From: Gemella massiliensis | Lineage (GTDB): Bacteria > Bacillota > Bacilli > Staphylococcales > Gemellaceae | Reading direction: 5' to 3' | Assembly: GCF_900120125.1 (NCBI RefSeq) | Contig: NZ_LT635544.1 | Location: 449,458 to 513,457 of the forward strand | DNA: 64,000 nucleotides | Shown here: in pieces, positions 60,864 through 64,000 of the stretch | How the letters are laid out: each line of letters starts with the position of its first letter | Numbering within the stretch: the first letter of the stretch is position 1 | The notes under the pieces: model-generated | What the model saw: the letters and a program-made list of their open reading frames with translations, nothing else | Database searches by the model: none | Told to the model about the DNA's origin: nothing | Translations under genes and position numbers: made by a program

Positions 60864-61520
60864 ATGAATTTAGAAAATTTGATAAAAGAATTTGAAAAAA
60901 ATGCTAATCCAACCCAAGCGAAATTTATGGAAAAGTATATGAAAAATAAGTTTTTGTTTTTTGGTATCCAAGCTCCGAAAAGAAAAGAATTATGGACACC
61001 ATATTTTAAAGAGGCGAAAAAAACCAAAAGTATTGATTGGAATTTTATAAAATATTGTTGGGAATACGATAAACGAGAGTGCCAATATATAGCAGGATAT
61101 TATTTAAAAACAATGCAGAAATTTTTGGTAAAAGAAGATTTACCTAAACTAAAATCCCTTGTTGTTACAAAATCATGGTGGGATAGTGTTGATATTCTTG
61201 ATAGGGTTATTGGAAGCCTTATTAGTCGTTATTCAGAATTGGAAAGTGTAATTTTAGAGTGGAGTAAAGATGATAATATTTGGCTTAGACGTGTCGCAAT
61301 TGATCATCAATTATTAAGAAAAGAAAACACCAACGTAGATTTATTAGAAAAAATACTAATAAATAATTTAAATCATACGGAATTTTTTGTAAATAAAGCA
61401 GTAGGATGGGCATTAAGAGATTACTCAAAAACAAATCCTAAGTGGGTAAAAAGTTTTATAGAAAAATATCATAAACAGATGTCTAATCTTAGTATAAAAG
61501 AAGCAGGTAAATATTTATAG
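60864..61520 (+). CDS. DNA alkylation repair protein, AlkD-like
   Basis: 218 residues. HEAT-like repeats with FFGIQAPKRKELWTPYFKEA, ECQYIAGYYLKTM, TKSWWDSVDILDRVIGSLIS (the Trp/Asp region of AlkD) and NIWLRRVAIDHQL, NKAVGWALRDYSKTNPKWV. Removes alkylated purines in characterised homologues. Only 4 bp after pyrG, so possibly co-transcribed with it. Terminator follows. Confidence 0.85.
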   Translation: MNLENLIKEFEKNANPTQAKFMEKYMKNKFLFFGIQAPKRKELWTPYFKEAKKTKSIDWNFIKYCWEYDKRECQYIAGYYLKTMQKFLVKEDLPKLKSLVVTKSWWDSVDILDRVIGSLISRYSELESVILEWSKDDNIWLRRVAIDHQLLRKENTNVDLLEKILINNLNHTEFFVNKAVGWALRDYSKTNPKWVKSFIEKYHKQMSNLSIKEAGKYL

Positions 61521-61530
61521 ATTAAAATAA

Positions 61531-61567
61531 AAAGTATATTTTAGAGATTTCTAAAATGTACTTTTTA
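61531..61567 (+). terminator. Terminator after the AlkD-like gene
   Basis: Arms AGTATATTTTA and TAAAATGTACT, with A and T tracts outside. Confidence 0.75.
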
Positions 61568-61606
61568 TTGTATAATAAGTAAGAAAATTATTTTAGGAGG
61601 AACAAT

Positions 61607-62521
61607 ATGGGTAAAAAGATTTTATATTTTGTATATAGTGTTGTAGCATTGCTACTGTTATTCTTAGTAACCTCTCTAAATAATAAAACCAATACAGAAT
61701 ATATAGATTTTAAAGATACGGTGAATATTAATGAAAATTATTCAATACCTGAAGATATAGTAACAATAGGAATTATATCTGTAACCGGTGGAAATAAAGG
61801 TTACGTGTCTGAAAAAGAATTGGTAAGTTATATCGGTAAAAAGCTAAATAAAAAAGTTAAATTGGTTCAGAAAAAAAGTTATAAAGAAATAAATACCTTA
61901 TTAAAAAATAATCAAATAGATATAGCCTTTTTATCGACAGGTGCTTATTCTTTATATGAAGATAAAAAAGATTTAGAATTAATAGCCAGACCGAACAGAG
62001 GAAAAGCATACTATCATCCGATAATTATTACCAGAAAAGATTCCGAAATAGAAAATTTTGAAGAATTAAATAATAAAAATTTTGCTTTTGTAGATAATTA
62101 TAGTTATTCAGGTTATTTGGCAGTGAATAATTACTTTAAACAACAAAACACAACCATTAATAAATTTTTTAATAATAAATATTATTTTACATATAGTCAT
62201 GAAGATTCTATAAAACAAGTACTTAGCGGAGTAGTTTACGCAGCGAGTATAGATGACTGGGCATTGCAAAATCTAGCAAATGAAGATTCTAATATAAAAG
62301 ATAATATAAAAGTAATAAAAATATTTCCGGAAGTTGCAACCGGACCGGTAGTAACGCATAAAAATTATAAGGATAAAGAAAAATTAAAGAATATTTTATT
62401 TAATATAGATAAAGATAGCACTATAAAAACAGTATTAGAAAGATTACAAATTAAAAATTTTGAAGATACAAAAATAGAAAACTATCCAACTCTATTAGAA
62501 GAGGTTAAAGATGTTAGGTAA
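61607..62521 (+). CDS. PhnD-like substrate-binding protein, membrane-anchored
   Basis: 304 residues. An N-terminal TM anchor (about 4-24) with no lipobox Cys, then a periplasmic-binding fold of the phosphate/phosphonate class: DIVTIGIISVTGGNKGY, IDIAFLSTGAYSLYE, ENFEELNNKNFAFVDNYSYS GYLA-type region and VVYAASIDDWAL. No permease gene is adjacent; instead the coding sequence overlaps a histidine kinase by 11 bp. It therefore probably senses a ligand for the kinase rather than feeding a transporter. Confidence 0.8.
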   Translation: MGKKILYFVYSVVALLLLFLVTSLNNKTNTEYIDFKDTVNINENYSIPEDIVTIGIISVTGGNKGYVSEKELVSYIGKKLNKKVKLVQKKSYKEINTLLKNNQIDIAFLSTGAYSLYEDKKDLELIARPNRGKAYYHPIIITRKDSEIENFEELNNKNFAFVDNYSYSGYLAVNNYFKQQNTTINKFFNNKYYFTYSHEDSIKQVLSGVVYAASIDDWALQNLANEDSNIKDNIKVIKIFPEVATGPVVTHKNYKDKEKLKNILFNIDKDSTIKTVLERLQIKNFEDTKIENYPTLLEEVKDVR

Positions 62522-63899
62522 ATTAAAAATAAAAAATAAAATTATAACTTTTTTTATTGTTATCTATACTATATATACCAGTATAATTTTATCCTATACT
62601 TACAAAAATAATAAAATTATTTTAGAAGATGCTATGAAAAATAGGATAAACCAAGTATATTATCAATTATCAAGTATGCTGTCTGAAGATATTCGAACAA
62701 ATAATACATATGAAATTCATCAAAAAATTCAAAATCTCAGTTCTAATAAGGAAGTTTCATATATTATTATTTATGACAATGAAAAAAATGTTTTAGGAAA
62801 AACCTTAAAGGAACTGCCTAAGAAGTTATCAGAAGTGAAAGTGGAGAATGATAAATTTAGAATATACCGAAGCAATAATGGGGAAATTATGGATTTTACT
62901 TCCGGTATAGATGAAGTAAATATAGGGTATATACGAATAGGATTTTACACAAAAGAAATATACAATTTAACTTATCTTGAGTTTATAAAAATAATAGCAT
63001 TAAACGTTATAGTTTTTGTATTTTTGTTAATAATAGCATATCGCATATCAAAAATGATAGAAAGACCGGTCGAAGATTTAACAAAAGTAACAAATGAAAT
63101 AATAAATAAAGGTGATTATAAAAACAAAGTTAATAAATACAGTTATAGCAAAGACTTTTATGAGTTAGTAGATTCCATAAATGAAATGGTAGAGGATAAT
63201 AGAAGTAATAAAAAAATAAATAATCATTTATTAAATAAAGTTTTTAAGGTTCAAGAAAAAGAAAGAGCAATGCTTTCACGAGAGCTTCATGATGAAGTAA
63301 GCCAATCTTTAGCCAGTTTATTGTTTCTATTGAGTAATTTAATTGAAAAGGAAAAAGATGAAACGAAGAAAGAAAGGTTAAATTTAATAAAAAATGAAAT
63401 AGAACAAAGTTTAACAAATATAAGAAATATTGCGGTGAATTTAAGACCTGCCAGTTTGGAAGAACATGGTTTAAAAGAAACAATTTTAAAATACATTGAA
63501 GATTATAAGGAACTCTATAATTTAGATGTTTCATTTGATACCAATTATATTGATTTAAAAAATAGCAATTTTGATATAACTATTTATAGAATTATTCAAG
63601 AAACCTTAACAAATATAAGAAAACATTCACAGGCTACAAAAGTTGATATAAAATTTTATATTAATTCGGATTATATATCGTTAGCGATTTCGGATAATGG
63701 TGTAGGATTAACTTTAGATAGGGTGGAAAAGGCAAGAAAAGAAGGTAGATTAGGAATTTATGGAATTCGAGAAAGAGTATTGGATTTTGACGGTCAATTT
63801 GAATTAGATAATAATTTAGAATATACAACCATTCTAAAATGTAAATTTAGAAGAAATATGGTGGAGGAAAAAATTGATGAAAATATTACTTATAGATGA
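62511..63899 (+). CDS. Sensor histidine kinase, NarX/DesK class
   Basis: 462 residues. TM1 about 7-27, extracellular domain about 30-155, TM2 about 158-178, HAMP (KMIERPVEDLTKVTNEII onward), HisKA_3 dimerisation helix with phospho-His in LSRELHDEVSQSLASLL (about 258-274) and an ATPase domain with ETLTNIRKHSQ and ISDNGVGL. Start ATG 62511 overlaps the binding-protein gene; the 3' end overlaps the regulator gene. All three are translationally coupled. Confidence 0.9.
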   Translation: MLGKLKIKNKIITFFIVIYTIYTSIILSYTYKNNKIILEDAMKNRINQVYYQLSSMLSEDIRTNNTYEIHQKIQNLSSNKEVSYIIIYDNEKNVLGKTLKELPKKLSEVKVENDKFRIYRSNNGEIMDFTSGIDEVNIGYIRIGFYTKEIYNLTYLEFIKIIALNVIVFVFLLIIAYRISKMIERPVEDLTKVTNEIINKGDYKNKVNKYSYSKDFYELVDSINEMVEDNRSNKKINNHLLNKVFKVQEKERAMLSRELHDEVSQSLASLLFLLSNLIEKEKDETKKERLNLIKNEIEQSLTNIRNIAVNLRPASLEEHGLKETILKYIEDYKELYNLDVSFDTNYIDLKNSNFDITIYRIIQETLTNIRKHSQATKVDIKFYINSDYISLAISDNGVGLTLDRVEKARKEGRLGIYGIRERVLDFDGQFELDNNLEYTTILKCKFRRNMVEEKIDENITYR

Positions 63900-64000
63900 T
63901 CATAAATTGATAAAAATAGGAATTAAAGTGTTATTAGAAGATCATTATAGTAAGGAAGTAGTAGAAGATTGTTCAACAGTAGAAGAATCAATGGAAAAGA
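63877..64000 (+). CDS. Response regulator, NarL/LuxR type (partial, 5' end)
   Basis: The receiver domain starts MKILLIDDHKLIKIGIKVLL, with the acidic pair DD at 7-8, and is cut by the window end after 41 residues. The output domain is not seen; the LuxR type is inferred from the HisKA_3 partner. Overlaps the kinase gene by 23 bp. Confidence 0.8.
   Translation, partial: MKILLIDDHKLIKIGIKVLLEDHYSKEVVEDCSTVEESMEK

Overview
The window is AT-rich, low-GC Firmicutes DNA. The de novo pyrimidine operon under PyrR attenuation, class 1A and 1B dihydroorotate dehydrogenases, a UgtP-like glycolipid glycosyltransferase and AGGAGG-type ribosome binding sites point to Bacilli. A Gemella-like organism is my best guess, but the sequence does not prove it. 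No rRNA, tRNA or CRISPR array was found.

Region 1 (1-25.7 kb) is accessory and heavily decayed. Two related clostridial-type conjugative or mobilizable elements lie in tandem. The first (about 1-12 kb) keeps a TnpW-like tail, a ClbS/DfsB-like gene, a DUF3847 gene, a MobA/MobL relaxase with a recognisable oriT, a VirD4 coupling protein that has lost its N-terminus, and an SSB-Maff2-XRE cassette. A cargo block follows: methyltransferase, DUF1697, two GNATs, NUDIX and a HEAT-repeat protein, three of them frameshifted. The second (about 16-22 kb) survives as a mobA pseudogene, the tail of a large serine recombinase, an intact ABC-F gene resembling lsa(C) and a degenerate second SSB-Maff2-XRE cassette. 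Insertion sequences litter the region: an IS1202/IS481-like element with a 25-bp target duplication, an ISL3-family element, an internally deleted IS200, and IS3, IS1182 and IS1202-like fragments.

Region 2 (25.9-41.9 kb) carries transport and regulation genes: a divergent HxlR regulator/small-protein pair; an ECF transporter operon (S component, EcfT, fused double ATPase) ending in a carboxylesterase-fold protein whose nucleophile position is Cys; a luciferase-like monooxygenase; a TetR regulator next to an MMPL exporter, with near-identical palindromes in front of both; and a heterodimeric ABC transporter. Between the esterase and the monooxygenase lies about 600 bp of unusually GC-rich, hairpin-dense non-coding DNA. 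It is the best candidate here for an undescribed structured RNA.

Region 3 (41.9-44.9 kb) is a second IS1202-like copy, itself interrupted by a second ISL3-family copy.

Region 4 (44.9-64 kb) is core chromosome: class 1A pyrD; PAP2 and glycosyltransferase genes; pyrR-pyrB-pyrC-carA-carB-pyrK-pyrD-pyrF-pyrE with PyrR attenuators before pyrR and before pyrB; lepB; pyrG behind an apparent CTP-sensing attenuator; an AlkD-like gene; and a PhnD-like binding protein, histidine kinase and response regulator set that runs off the end. The genes of this region together make UMP and CTP, with separate attenuation control of the UMP operon and of pyrG.
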